Below are positions 22,974-36,269 of a stretch of 40,724 nucleotides of DNA, piece after piece. This DNA is from Echinostoma caproni. Taxonomy: Eukaryota; Platyhelminthes; Trematoda; Plagiorchiida; Echinostomatidae. The DNA lies in contig UZAN01041137.1 of NCBI GenBank assembly GCA_900618425.1, positions 22,603 through 63,326 on the forward strand, in the 5' to 3' direction. The position numbers were made by a program, and so were the translations under genes. The notes beneath the pieces were generated by a model. That model was given only the letters and a program-made list of their open reading frames with translations, was not told where the DNA came from and made no database searches. The first letter of the stretch is position 1, and the number at the start of each line of letters is the position of its first letter.

Positions 22974-25900
22974 CTTCAAAATCAACAGACGTGAGTTTCA
23001 CGGGATTGAAACAAATTTTTCGTGCCTTGTTACGTTTACCCGTGGTTAAATTATGTAAAATTTATACAGAAATCTCCCACTGCATCTAAACAGGTGCAGG
23101 AATTGTTTGAAATATACTTTAACCATCATTATCGATTGGCAATAAGACGAATCATTTGAATGCCTTAGTGCCATCACATTTGCTAATCTTCCGAATTATT
23201 CTAAATTCATTCTGCTACTTTCTTGTTGTTTCCGTGAAATCCAGGAAAATCTCAAACTTTTCAGAAAATGAAATTTCTTGTTCTTTTGTACATTTTTCGC
23301 ACTCAACGAGTGACATTTGTGTCCGAATATCTGTCAATAAAGTGAACATGGGTTTTGTCAGATCCGGTGATTCGCGGTTCACGGGCGCCATCTAGCAAAA
23401 CGATTTTCTGTGTAAAATGAAATGTACAGTTTCCTAATTGAAACAGCATGATGATTGGGTATTTTCAGTATATACTCCTACTCTGTGTACCAAAACACTT
23501 GGGGGTACATTTAATTCCCCGATTGATTGTGCGCTATTTATTGTGTGCAACATGATCACCCATAGACCAAGATCGTATATCTTCCACCCTATGTGAAACA
23601 TGTGAACTGGTGAGATCTAACCTACTTAGGCCAGACAGTTTACCAGAGGATTATAAACCCCTTATTATTCAAGAGAAACTCCATCTCCTATATAACAACT
23701 CAGTGAGTAAAGGGATGCTGAAAATCTCTACATCAAAACCTCTGAAAACACATAAAGGAAGGGACATAATCATAGTAGTAGATGTTTTGAAAGATGTGGA
23801 CTGAGCGGGGAAACATGCATTCTCGCTATGAATCACCTATCTGTTCATCAATCTAACTAGGGTATGGACAGGAACTTTGGGGATCACAGCGAAAAAATGT
23901 AATTTGTGGTAAACAGTAAACGAGTTCTACTCTAGCCTTGCTCAGCAAATGTAATATTGCTTATTTTTGATCCAAATGTTAGTCACTTACTAGGTTTTGA
24001 GGGTTTAAGGCGAAACCGCCTATTTAACGAGCGGCATAAACAATCACGTCTGAGCATGATGTCCGACTTATTGAAGCAGTTTGATATGATCGCTCTATTA
24101 CCCCACCGATGGACCCAAAGGTCAAGGGCAAATTGCACCCAGTTTACCGAACAGTCATACTCCGCCTTCTTCGGGCTCGGTGCCTCAGTCAAAGCTCCTT
24201 TTATGTGATGGAAAAATCAGGTCGTACTGACTTGATGGGGTCTGCGATGGACTAGTCCCAATGAACGAGCCGTGACGGCCTAAACAGCGATCACTCAGTG
24301 AGATTGCCCGAAGAACTGGGCTAGTAAATTAACTTGATGGTTCAACTAAACATTTTTTAACTTCAAAAACTAAAGAGCTGCTTGTTGCTCGACTGTTTCC
24401 CAGCGGGTCAGGGGTAGAGGGGATCCAATGGAAACAAAGTCATTCAAAGTTTATCATCGTGTACCGAGTCCCTCAAACACACTTTTCGGAATCACAACAG
24501 TCAAGGAATTTTCCATTGGCTTGTTGAGATCAGAACTCTGTGAGTAAACGATTTGTGGACCTCAATCCTTCCCGGCCGAAAATGAATCAGACAACGCATG
24601 AGCAGAGGAATGAACCGAATCAATCAATGGTTACCGCATACGTGAATTATTTGTGTTTAAACGTGGGACCTACTAAGGGGAATACCTTGTCCCTCCCTAT
24701 CCCTTTAGTTTTATTAGGTCATCTCAACTGTTCACCCAACCAAAGTACTTTATCGCTGCTTCCCTACCTGAGGGTGGTTCTCACTACTTTAAAACGAACT
24801 CACCGACGAAATACGCTAAACTACTGTGATAAAAACAGTGGGTTTGTTTTGCGATTTTAAACTATATAGGCTTCTTATCAGCAATATTTAAATGCTGTTA
24901 TGCACGTAGAAAGAGATCTTTGGACCTCAAAACTGGCTTGATTACATAAGTGCTAGTTGGCCTTGATCGGTTAATTCGGACAAAAAATAATAAATATCAT
25001 AAGAAGTTCCCAAACTCTCAATAAGGTAAATTAGAGTTTGTTAATTCCCTACACTTTTTGTGGATGGAACAAATAATGAAGAAACCACAGCCGAATTCGA
25101 GGGCTTATTGTAAGCTCGAATATACAAGGCACCTAGTTATATGGCTACCTTCTCACTCTCGTGTATAAGAGGCAAAACGTTAGTCAGAAAATAGGCGCTC
25201 AATGTCATTTTTTTCTTTGTAGTTCGTAACATTGGTAGACCAGCATGTGTGTTATTTGTTTCTTGATTCGAACTCGCTATTTATAGTTAGGAACGTTGAG
25301 AGGGAATAAACTCAATACTAATATATTATCGCGCATCAGTCAGCTTCTAATAAACAATTATCAAAACAAGATAAAGGTCTACAGATTGCCACAAATGTGT
25401 CCTATCCTGATAACGTCCTTCCAGTTCCGTTTGAAAAGAAACCGACAGCAGTTAGCTCTTCAGCCTTATCATATCTATTTATTCAGTTTGGCTGTCCCGG
25501 CTCCATTCCATAAATATGCCGCAATAATTATATGTCGGAAGTGACTTGTTTTCCTAGCACTATTGCGATTTCCAACATCTAAGGAAAGCGTATGACGTTC
25601 GCACCATTACCAAACGAGAATATATATATCAAAATCGAAAGTGATTTCAAACTAATCAGTCAATGCCGCTTTTCAAAATATCCAATTTGAAACAGACTCA
25701 TTTAAATCGAACCCATTATTCACATTCTCTCATGTTTATCTTCTTAAGAAATCATTTGGGAATCGGTTGACATCCGGAGCATGTATTTTTTCATGATCCA
25801 GCAACATTTGACGAGGATTGATCTTAACAAGGTTTTCTACGCAAACAAACGAATTTTGTCTTTCTGGCTGTCTGCTTTATTCGGTTTCACCATCCAATTG

Positions 25901-28600
25901 TCCATGTTTTTTATGCGGGCGTTTCGATTTTCTTTTATTCCTAAACTTTTCGTGTGTCGTTTCTAAAACCAAGTTTTGTTCACCGTTTTCATTCATTCCT
26001 ACAACAGCTGAGAGCTGTCGTCCGTTAGGACAGTCACATGTTCGTAACTTCCTATGCACGACTCATATAACTATGGAATTTTTTGTCGAGTTCTTGGGTT
26101 GTACCAATTGTTTTTCTTCTGATCTAATCTCATTTCATATGGATTGCCAGGCCATATTAAGAAAACTTCACTATTCGAACACTACTCTTTACTTTTAGTG
26201 GCGGGGATAAGCTACTCTTCGTTATCTGTTCTGTTTCTGGAAACACTGGACGGATTTAAGAGGTGTGCACTTCGGTGATCTTTCGAACGTCATATGTTTG
26301 GTTACTGATTACGGACCCTAAGTTCATCGATTGACGGAAAATGCTAGTCAGCGTTTAGTTTATTCAGTGTTCATTTGATAGGCCGGTCATTTTGACTGTG
26401 AAACTGCTGATCACCGTTCATGTCTTTAGGTATCTTCAAAGATAGGCTGTTAGAAGCATATTACAAGTTTTTGATAAACGAGAAAGCTCGTTCCATTCTC
26501 CTTATTACTTTCATTGTTTCTGTTATGTTTTCCCGACCTTTTATTCGATGGCTGTCCAGTTTCAAACTGTCCTAGACCTGCCCCACAATTCATCATCTGA
26601 ATCGAGATAGGAAGCAGTAACATCATTAGCTGGTTGAACGGGGTTTCAAAATAGACACTTTGGTCTACAATTTAAAACAAAGGCAGTCTGAATCATATTG
26701 CAGTCGACGGAAAAGTAATAAATCCTGATTGATGGGAAAAGGCTAAGTTTAAATCGATCCCGGGTTTGGTAATCTTAATGTCCGGAAAATTGTGACCAGA
26801 TTAAAAGCTGTTCACAAACCACTTGCACTGCCGGAAAAGGTTCAGAATTTCATTTATCCAAAACTCGTTATTTATGCCAATTACAACCAGAAGTTTTTCT
26901 CCACAGAAACAAAAAAGGTGCGGTTCATTGTCGATTAGCAATTCTCTCAGCTAATGAATTTTATTATGAGACCGCGTGGTGAGAGTTAAGATGGTTTTCG
27001 TGTCTGTAAAACTGCGATCGGAAGTGAAAATCTGTTCATTTCCGCTGTTAAGAATATCACTTATTGCTAGCCTCTTGTTGTATGTTCAAATGTTCAGCTT
27101 ATTGAGATGATTAAATTAATTCACCAGATGGTTTATGACTCAGTTATCAATTGGGTATCTTTTAGCAGCAGATGGAGTTTGTCTGCTTCGCAAAGCACTG
27201 CTGTGCCATGGACATACATTCAGGTGCTGAGTCTCCCGCAAGAAACATTCTACGCCCGGTTAGATGAACACGCTTGTTGGCAATACAAAAGACACCATAG
27301 TTCCTCTACAGCAAGATCTATTGAACCCAAACCCTTATCTTGAAATCTAATGTCCTCCTATTCGACGTACGTTCAGAATGGCAGTTAGTCGAGCGTTCAA
27401 AAACCTTTGTGGAAGCCCGGATGCTTGAGGCATTTAACTGCAATATGTTGAACTAAATTGTCAATTGAACAATGACTATATTGCAGCAGCATGCTTGCAC
27501 TATATAACTCTATCATTTTGTTCAAAGAATTTCCTTTACCTCTCCAGTGAACATCAAAGGCTGGGGTTTGTCCCCTTCCATTGGTTGTATAATGGTTCGA
27601 TGCTTTCCCTTGAACACAACGAAACGAATTTGCTAAACAGTGCTTACAAGTAAGCGTCGGCAATTGAAGAACCTGATAAACGTTAACGAAATCAAATGAG
27701 ATTCAATGATGCATTTTGCTTGCTGGGCAAATGCACTTGGTTTTTCCATCAGCCCTCTAATCATCCACTTTTCCCTACATATGCCACAGCCCTGATATGA
27801 TGAAAAACGAGTTTAGAAAGTTTCTAAATCTGTCCTCATATCTCTCAGATTGGCGCTGTTGTGAGCGGGGTCTGATGCCCGGAAATCACTTGCAAATACC
27901 GGTTGTATTATTTCCTGTGTGTGCAGAGCGTGATCACGTTTTGCTCACTTGCCCGATAGTGAAGCGTGTTACACGTCTGTGGTCTACCTGTGAGGTACCG
28001 GTTTGGTTGGTCAATTCATTCGCGCTGCTGGTGAGACCCATAACCGGTCTAAATAGCTGCACATTTCTCCTAGCTTTTCAATTCACTCTTCATTTGCTCT
28101 GCACATAACGGCATCAAAAACCCAGTTTTACTTATTAAATTATATGCAGATTATTTGTGTTCACACATTAGCATTTATCTGTATAAGCAAAAACTTATCG
28201 ATTCGTCCATTCATTGTTACACTACTCTGTATCACAAAATGGAAGGTGATCAAAAACAGTTACTTTTCGTTGTTGGTTTTCTCTTCTTCGCGGTTGGTTA
28301 CAAGCGCGATGAGAACCCCGTAGCTGTCAACAATGAATGACGTTTTACCCAAATTGGTACAGTGAAACAAACGACCTGCTATATCTGTTCTCAAGGTGTA
28401 TATCACACTCGGATTTGCGTGTTCACATGATTGCGTGCAATGTGCACGCCTTGTCTGTCATTTCCATTCGTCTGTGCCTTCTCTCTCTCGGTCCCCCCAT
28501 CCCACCCTACCCTCACCACATTCTGAAATCGTTTTTCCATTCGACAAAACTGTTAAGTGTTTGTATGTGTCCTGCATCTATGGCACGATCAGTCTGTGTG
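22974..28600. other. unassigned non-coding DNA
   Basis: No gene was recognised. Several 80-126 codon frames (for example 25818-26198 and 27797-28108 on plus) lack motifs and splice support. A pyrimidine-rich tract occupies about 28470-28520. Confidence 0.45.
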
Positions 28601-28601
28601 C

Positions 28602-28632
<31 letters not shown>
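28601..28632. repeat. CAA trinucleotide microsatellite
   Basis: Ten perfect CAA units plus a partial one. Poly-Gln, poly-Thr, poly-Asn and poly-Cys frames across it are products of the repeat, not genes. Confidence 0.95.
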
Positions 28633-28826
28633 GTAACCATCATTTTTGTGTTGCATATTTTGGACTGCCTGTGATTCTATCGTTTCCTCCTTACGTAAAC
28701 CAGATGAGGTCACTCGGGATTCGACAGGTTTTGTATTTTCCAATTTTGACCGGATGCATTTGACGTTTGGTTGATGAATTCGGCTGCCGTCAGACGCTTC
28801 ATTTTCGATGAAAATCTTCCAATTCC

Positions 28827-28895
28827 ATGCTAATGAAAATTAAATCGCTTTGTCAATGCGTATATATGACGTTTTATCTGTTTCTGATAAATATG
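28827..28895 (+). CDS. putative first exon with hydrophobic leader (very low confidence)
   Basis: An ATG opens 23 codons with a hydrophobic core (YMTFYLFLINM) that end exactly at a consensus donor, ATG|GTAAGTAA. An acceptor TTTTCAG lies 52 nt downstream (ending 28947), a length typical of the short introns of flatworms. However, joining to that acceptor meets a stop after eight codons, so the model is unproven. Confidence 0.13.
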
Positions 28896-29282
28896 GTAAG
28901 TAATCTTGGAACTACGCAAAATACATCAACGAAATCCACGTTTTCAGGTTCAAAACAAATTTTCAATGGGATAATTGCAGTCTTATCAACGGCGTTTAAA
29001 CCTATAAGTGCTTACGAATACATGAACTATACCATATTGCGAACGATTTGTTGAGAGAAATCGATAAGATGTCGTCTGTGAGCGCACCCAACTGTTGTTC
29101 AGCTGTTTATTAGGAAGTTCAACATCCCATAGGTGGAACAGTAATTATTACCCAATATTTATCGCAGTGTTTCAACTATTGTAGCATAGTTCCACGGGAG
29201 ACTTGGGTCTTCATTCCTAGAATTCCTAGTTAATATTCCTTATCCACGTTTTCAGATATCCCCCAAGTGGCCAGCGTAATCA

Positions 29283-29495
29283 ATGCATAGATCTGTCAAA
29301 CACATTGTTTTGGTGTTTCTTTATCTGGGAGTTGTAGAGTGTTCTCAAACCACTGCAGTTTTCTGCTTGGAAGAGAGTAAGACAGTTCTTCATTACCAAA
29401 ACAGCTTTTGTGCAACGTTTGCGATGATATCAGTCGAAGGACAAAATGTAATGAGCTGTAATATCAAAAAGACAACAACCAAAATTGTCGGATGA
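29283..29495 (+). CDS. small open frame with signal-peptide-like start (low confidence)
   Basis: 70 codons. Residues 1-20 look like a classical secretion signal: basic start (MHRSVKHI), hydrophobic core (VLVFLYLGVV) and a small-residue cleavage region around E-C-S. The remaining 50 residues contain three cysteines and end Lys-Ile-Val-Gly. An acceptor-like TTTTCAG lies about 28 nt upstream of the start. It could be a small secreted protein or a leader exon. No family was recognised, and a frame of this length is common by chance. Confidence 0.2.
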   Translation: MHRSVKHIVLVFLYLGVVECSQTTAVFCLEESKTVLHYQNSFCATFAMISVEGQNVMSCNIKKTTTKIVG

Positions 29496-30999
29496 GAATG
29501 CATGTTTGATGGTTGTGAAAACTGGAACTGAAAACTGAGAATTCTTAAATGTTTCAAAAACCGTTTTTTAATGTTTATCACATGCATAGGGCGGTGTCCG
29601 CCTATGTCAGTGTGAGAACACTACCCAAAATTCCTTAGGAAATGTTTCGAAATCGGCTGTTGAACTTCTTTTAAACGATAGCGCTGATTAATTCAAATGT
29701 CCCTAATATATTGCCCTCCTCGTTGAAAACGAACGGTCGATGCAAAACGGCTGTGCTTTGCTGAACCGAAAATGTCCCCATGAGAAACATTATGACGTGG
29801 CATGCACTAATGTTGATTTAGTGGCAGCCAAGTAGATGAGATCCATTCAAAAGCATGCTTTGAAAATCAATCCGGAAATGTTTTCTTTAACTCTTACTTT
29901 TCGCGCACGACCAGCAAGACCTAATTTGTGCTTTCGGTGCACATTGGTCCAACAACTTCTATGAGCCCGGTCGAAGGTTGATTTTACTATACGTGGTCGA
30001 AACAATGACGTCATTTAACGAGGCAACATGCCGTGGGGGCGTTCCCTGTGTGTCTGTCACATCGTGCACCAGTATCTAAGCCCACCCACCCGGTTGATAA
30101 AATGATGTGGGGATCCCGATAGGTTTTGTTACTCCACTCACAATATATTTGTTTGTGCGCAGTTTCATACACACACCCTTCGAATAGCTCAGAACTGGTT
30201 GAAACGACCAGTAACCAGTGATTTTGCTCCGATGAAGATTCCTGCTTCCATGACTGTTACCCTGGTTCTTTCACGTCAGCGTTACGCGGAAAACTTCCTC
30301 CGATATTAGGCAATAGTGGCCCCTACTAGTTTTATTTCCTCCTTTTCCCTAAGCAGTTCAGGGTTTTGTGGCTCCCCTTTGTGGTCTTCTCCCCATCATG
30401 TAGGCATTGCCTTTTGAACCGAATGTCCTTTTACAGCTTCAAAGTATTTTTCATCAAAGGTTTGTTATTCTTGATCACACTGTGTACTTAATCAATGAAA
30501 GATCTTATTCGCGACACGATGAAGTTGTGTGATAGCCAATAACAAGCACAGGGCAGCTAATGCATCCGCATTTGAGGAAGAAGTTATCATCAGTGCTCAC
30601 CACTGGTTTCTTCCCAGCTGATCTTCACAGGGAACAATCATACTACTGTGAGCAGAATACAAAGGTCCCGGGATCTAACCATGCGCATGAACAACACAAC
30701 AAAGATGATCCAAAATTGTTATGACTTCGCTTCCCCCAATAATAAAACGGTGTCAAAACAGGGTGATTTCAACTAAACGAGGTTGTGGAGAATAAAACAA
30801 TGAAAAAATAAGAACTGTTATTAGGTGTTTCATTCCCTGATCCGATTTTTTTCATTTATTGAAAGTTTCACTTCACTGTCTTTTACATATTTTTTTCATG
30901 TACTTTGCACGCTCCGGGGGGTGGACGTAGAATACAAAATAAAAATAGTTAATAAAATTCAGCCTCTACACGATTCACCGGGACCACTGGCATTTCAGT
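29496..30999. other. unassigned non-coding DNA
   Basis: No gene was recognised. A fairly GC-rich stretch at about 29900-30700 has an ATAGCTCAGAA motif near 30184 reminiscent of the SINE box A, but box spacing and ribozyme are not convincing. Confidence 0.4.
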
Positions 31000-31073
31000 T
31001 TACAGACGGTGTACAACATCAAAAATCTCGTATGATGCTCGTTTCTGCAGTTCACATGTCACTTTGAATTTTC
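31000..31073 (-). CDS. putative short terminal exon, unidentified (low confidence)
   Basis: On the minus strand a very strong acceptor (TTATTTTTCATTATTTGCAG) ends at 31074. After two bases of a split codon, one frame is open for 23 codons (KFKVTCELQKRASYEIFDVV...) to a stop at 31000. About 155 nt upstream on the same strand a second strong acceptor (TATTTTGTCATTTGCAG, ending 31229) precedes an open basic stretch (HVPKLRVNRLLCARRHG). No clean donor was found between them, so a two-exon model cannot be completed. Confidence 0.22.
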
Positions 31074-33214
31074 CTGCAAATAATGAAAAATAATACAAGA
31101 ACAGTGAGTTGTAGATAACATGTAACAAATAACATCTTGTCTTTCGTCAAAATTCACTCCACTCAAGGTGAGTCCGTGTCGTCTTGCGCATAGCAATCTA
31201 TTCACGCGTAATTTGGGAACATGTCCGGCTGCAAATGACAAAATAGTGATTCGCATTACTTGTTGAACTTGCAGTTTAATCGTAAAGGGCAGCATTTCTC
31301 ATTCAATTGATGAAATGCGCTTATCCTGTACGCGACAACAGTTATTCCTACTTAGTAGGCCATCATTCCCACTATCCGCCGAAGGGAAGTGATTACACCA
31401 AATTAGAGGCAAATGCAAACCTTAGACTTGACAGATAACCGGTTGCATGTAGAGATCTAATAGCACGTTTTGAGATGGCGGTCGATCAAGTTACGCTATC
31501 AGTGGTCACTCTCCAACTCGACTGCCCAATTCAGCACACGCACACACATGTAGGCATCATCAGGCCCCACAAGCGAAACCACGTTGAACCATATTATAGC
31601 ATCATCATCAAACTTCACCTCTACCATAGAGCCAGACACATGGGCAACCTGCTGCATCTGTCACTAGATACCTCATGATGATGGGTAGTAACGGCCCCTG
31701 AACCTAAGGACCACCACAGGTTTTGTTTCACTGAACCGATTGAAATTAGAAGACCAAAAACTAACCCATATGTAAAAAAGAAATCTTCCGTTAGTCTCTC
31801 ATGTTTGAACATTCATCCATCTGTATGAGACTGGTATTTTCAGCAATAATGTACCAACAAAAAGGGAAAGTATGTTTTTAGCATACGCATTTTTACAATA
31901 TTGCATGATTGCATGAGGAAATGCATAAATACACTCAACAAGTCACCTGCATCCTTCTCGATCAGGCTTCTAAGCTGCGCAGAATAGGTTTCGTAAAATC
32001 ACTGCAGGCTGCAATCGCGAAAATCAGTGAAATCCTAATGAGTGGTGTGCTTTATCTGTTATATCATACAATAAAGAACGAAATTTGTTTGATCCAGTTA
32101 ACTACCTGTAGACCTACCCAGAGCATTATTACACAAAAGTTTTTGCCAAATAGGTGTCACTCAGAAATCAGCGAAAAACAATTACTTATTGATCTGTGCT
32201 CGATCGCAGCCACTTATTATACCCAGGTTCTCAGCGAACGTATAAAATAGGTCAGTGTTCTGTGTTGGGATAACATATCAAACCACAGTCTAGAAACGAA
32301 CAGCATCAGTTGGAAGACATCCCACCGTGAGTACGCAATTAAGCCTGACAAATATCGTTTCACTTTAAAATCTGCCCTCAAGTAAACGCTTTTTGTAAGA
32401 GAGTGCATATTTTTCTTAATTGAAAAGAACATGAGCCCTTATTGTTTTAAGAAAGTGGTACAGATAGTTGTTTTTAGTTAATCTCGTGTGAATTCAGACT
32501 CTAAATTTACCTCCTCACTGATCTATGTGTTTGTTTTATTTGTTTTGAGAGTCTAATCATTTCAGTGGAAATTAAACTAGGAAGCATGTTGTGCACATGC
32601 ATACCAATACCCGCATTAAACACATGAGGATTTTTCGCCTATTATTTTGGCAAGGGACAATAAAAGGTTGCAACACTTTGGTTTCGTGCTTGCGAAGCAA
32701 GTGATCAAACATTTATTATCTCCTGTTCGTCAGGACTGCAAAAACCGAATACTAGGGAAAAGCGGCTGATTCGCTGTTGAACAGCTGACTAGCATTCAGT
32801 ACAAATTATTGAATCACAGAATTGGTAGACTATTCATACGCCAAATACTAAAGCTGGCTCATCACCCCTTAAAGCTTTATAAATTTCGGAATGGCTGCAA
32901 AGCGCTTTTCCTTGGTGTTTAGCTTGATTTATTTAGGGCAAAGCTGACGTGTGTAAAGTGCACTGTTTACGTATTTGATAATTTGGGGTGCATCTGGGTA
33001 AACTGCCACTATATGATACTCTCTCCGACACAGAGGTCAAATATTTGTCGGTTAGCTGACAACTGCCCATACCCAAAACGATCAGCATGCTACTCCTATT
33101 TCATACTACCCGGAATTCCTTCGACGTTTTATTCTTGTCGTCAAGATGCTATTCTGAGTGGAAAAGGGTGTAAATGAAACTATGGGATGTAAATAGCAAT
33201 GTTTCACTATCCAG
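31074..33214. other. unassigned non-coding DNA
   Basis: A plus-strand 113-codon frame (31909-32250) is helix-prone but has no recognisable domain or splice sites. A near-consensus plus-strand donor CAAG|GTGAGT lies at 31163-31172. Confidence 0.4.
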
Positions 33215-33291
33215 TGCTCGGTTCTTCACATCGAATCTCAAAAAAGTCAGTTCTCAAGATAGATTGTGAAATAGTTCTTGTTTCATTAATG
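33215..33291 (+). CDS. putative internal exon of 77 nt, unidentified (low confidence)
   Basis: An acceptor-like GTTTCACTATCCAG ends at 33214 and a consensus donor ATG|GTAAGTTA begins at 33292. Between them one frame is fully open; after two bases of a split codon it reads VLGSSHRISKKSV and then LKIDCEIVLVSLM. Both borders are good and the length is typical of an internal exon. No protein family was recognised and no partner exon could be placed. Confidence 0.25.
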
Positions 33292-35934
33292 GTAAGTTAT
33301 ATTTGTCGCGTTAACGGAACGCATACTAAGAAATCAGCATTAGACAGTAAGAATAAAGATAGCGAAAATCAAATTGGATAAATTCCATCACACGGACAGT
33401 TTTCGGCTTTTAGGACATTTACCTGATGCATACCATTTCAGACTGCTGGTTTTCATGAGGAAAATGCCACTATGTTTAAGCTCTTGGCGGAGCAGTTTTT
33501 ATGAGCCTTTCACAAATTTTCCTCCAATTTTGGGAAGTTGTAAACGTTTCGTTCCGTATGTACATGTTTGGACTGCAATCAAATTCAATCCGTTTTTCCA
33601 CATTCCATTGTAAGCTCAATTCGAACAATAACCTAACAGTTTCCGCTCCTTCGTACATAAAATCGAAGGCGAAGTCGATCGGATGTGGATTTCTTGGCTA
33701 TTCCACTAATTCCGACCCGATTATTTAATTTAATATTTTTCCTCTGGAATACTCGCTCTTTCCCGAATAGATAGTGTTAACATTGAATTCAGAGAAAAAA
33801 TTCCACATGAGTAAAAATTCTATATTGCTTTAAACAGTTAGATACGCATAAACCTACGAAACGTTTGAATGAAATGAATTGAAACATCTATCAACGTTAT
33901 CAATGCGAGTGCATGTGGTTGCCGGGGTTCGGTTAGAAATGATTTTGACCAAAGTTGAATGTGATACGCTTCTGGGCACACTGGGTAAATTGTTGTCACT
34001 TTTCGACGATANGAATGACATAAAGGAATACAGAACGCTTTCGTTGGGTCTACCTTGTGACTTCTTTCGGCCAAGTGCCAAGATACGGCCGAGGTTGCTC
34101 ATATTCTGTAGTCTGTATATATGGGTTAGGCTGTCATTGATTATTGTACATACTTAGAACTGTGTTTCATCATTCTGGTTCTCAACAATGGTAATATATG
34201 TTTCATTATAGAGGTTGACTAGACGAAAATACAATTTCTAAACTTTGCCAAAATCTCCATTGAAAGGCGGTTTCCTAAAACCATCTGTTGACTTCATCCA
34301 AGGGTTATTCAATACCGTTATATTCAACCTTAGTTGGATTTGATTTTAAATAACCTCTAAAGAACGTTCATGAAATCAAGAACAGACGATAATTTGAGAT
34401 TTTTCATTTCATCGTGGGAAGTGGTTACCGAATGGTAACTTTAAATTATCGCCTCGGAGAACGTGTGTTCAAATACCAGCACCACCTCAGTTTTCCGTTG
34501 TGTGTTGTATAGGAGAAAGAAACATGAGCAAGCAAATTTAGTATAAAATTATGCCGGTAGACAGACCTAAAGCTTTCTCCATTATCCCATGAAACTAAAC
34601 TGCACGATGAATCATGAGCCTAATAAAGCATATAAAAAATTAAGATGCGGTCAAATGTATCGCCTACTACACCATACTGTTGACCTTACCTGTGAAATCC
34701 ATGTCCGAAAAGTATCATCCGGCTCATACCGCTGGAACTTCTGAAACCTCCTCTTTTGCTGTGTACGAGTAACTTTCGTTTTCAGATTCAAACAATGTCA
34801 GTCCCAAGTCAGACCCAAAAAGCCCCATCTCCCTTTTATTGTATCATCGCAACATGTTGCTCGATTGTTGACTTACCCCGGTTGTAACCAATCACTAGCA
34901 GTCACTAGCAATCGAAAAAACACGAAAACCTCAAATAAGGGAGGAATTAACTAAGTTTCCATATACATTACTCAGTTATTATTGTCGTTCAATTTTACAC
35001 AAAAGTGACCGTTGCGAGCATAATTTGCATTTTTAAATTGTATGTTAAAATGCATCATGGAATGAAAATATATCTAAATGTATAATTTTACGAAGACAAG
35101 GCGGCAACTCAAAGAAATTCTATGGCGATACTCGGACAACGAAAACGCTCGGTGATGCGACGAGTGCAGCGTAGGCACGATCCCTTTCAAACACCATTTC
35201 AAATTCAGTTTGTTCACTGTAATCATTTTGTTAACCCTATCAGTTACAAATCTGGCATCACTTCTGTTCCCATGTGCCTATTATGGCGTTTTCTGCCAGT
35301 GTGCCTGTATAAGTGTATTGATATCAATGCATTCCAGGAGAAAGTTCCAGACACCGCGCCTCCTTTTTACCCATTTTGAATTCGCTCTGAATGTACCCGA
35401 ATTTTTCACAAAAACATTTATTCACCTAGTCACGACTATCATCTAACTATAGGGTTCAATTCCATCGCACATCAGGGAATTGTCTTTATTAGCAATCTCC
35501 TAGACTGTATACGGTTCAATGGTGGTACTAATTATTTACATCTGTATTCTCATACGGTGTCATCATCCGCTATCCACCATCGCTACGTGTGTATGTCCGT
35601 GTTTTCCCTCGGTCGTACTCTATCTTGGTCATGAATTTATAAACAAACAAAAGGTATTTTAAATTTTTACTCTGTATATTTATAAAAATCAGTTGTCTGC
35701 TCTTCGTTCCTTTTTCGGCGTTCGTCTTGGGTTTTCGTACAACACTGAGCCGTTGTCAATTGCACAGAAGAACTCATTTCAGTTTCTGATAGGTTGCTAT
35801 TTATAACAAAAATTGATCGAAACAGTAGTGTTTTATTGGTATATGGACAGTAGATAATACTGCGGTCATGGTTTCATAGCAAAATGAGTGATTTTCCCAC
35901 AGCTTTTGCGTAGAACATGAGGAACTCGTATTGG
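33292..35934. other. unassigned non-coding DNA
   Basis: No gene was recognised. One ambiguous base at 34012. Short frames (for example 35122-35379) have no motifs. Confidence 0.45.
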
Positions 35935-36143
35935 CTGCGCTGTTTTGTGTGCTCGTCGTCTCACTGAATTTATGGTTATCTCGATGTCAAACATGTTCCG
36001 GATCCATATCTACTCTCGTCAGGGTATGCCTAGGTTGAAATCTGTTATTTCTGTCCCTCATACAAACAATAGACTTGAAGAATATGATAATCATGCTTGG
36101 ATCAAGAAGCGCACGCGTGCTGGATGGCACCCTTCCCGCCAAG

Positions 36144-36260
36144 ATGACCGTGCCGTCACTGGTCAGTACCAACATTCGCTCTCCTCAAATATCTCGGATT
36201 TAACTTCCTCACTGAACACACGCATCGATTCCAACAAATCGCCTCGCTTGAGCTTACTAC
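36144..36260 (+). pseudogene. LINE ORF2 start: first residues of the endonuclease domain
   Basis: From an ATG at 36144 the frame reads MTVPSLVSTNIRSPQIS before a stop at about 36203. The pattern 'l.stNIRSl..K..EL..ll' is the typical opening of the apurinic-endonuclease-like domain of CR1-type LINEs, whose catalytic Asn lies in 'N(I/V)RS'. A neighbouring frame continues with ISDLTSSLNT, where the 'el..ll' part should be, so a frameshift sits between. After about 36245 the endonuclease similarity stops. Confidence 0.5.
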
Positions 36261-36269
36261 GAAGGCAAA

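Noticed and set aside
28337..28743. Open frames with poly-Gln, poly-Thr, poly-Asn or poly-Cys runs
   Set aside because: They are readings of one CAA microsatellite in different frames and strands.
30184..30260. Possible fourth SINE-hammerhead copy (ATAGCTCAGAA, CCAGTGATT, CGATGAAG in order)
   Set aside because: Boxes A and B are too close together, the core has U4 changed, and no GAAA with a closing stem II follows. At most a heavily deleted relic.
35440..35480. GGGTTCAATTCC, a good box B-like match
   Set aside because: No box A at proper spacing and no cloverleaf pairing; a single 11-base match is not enough.
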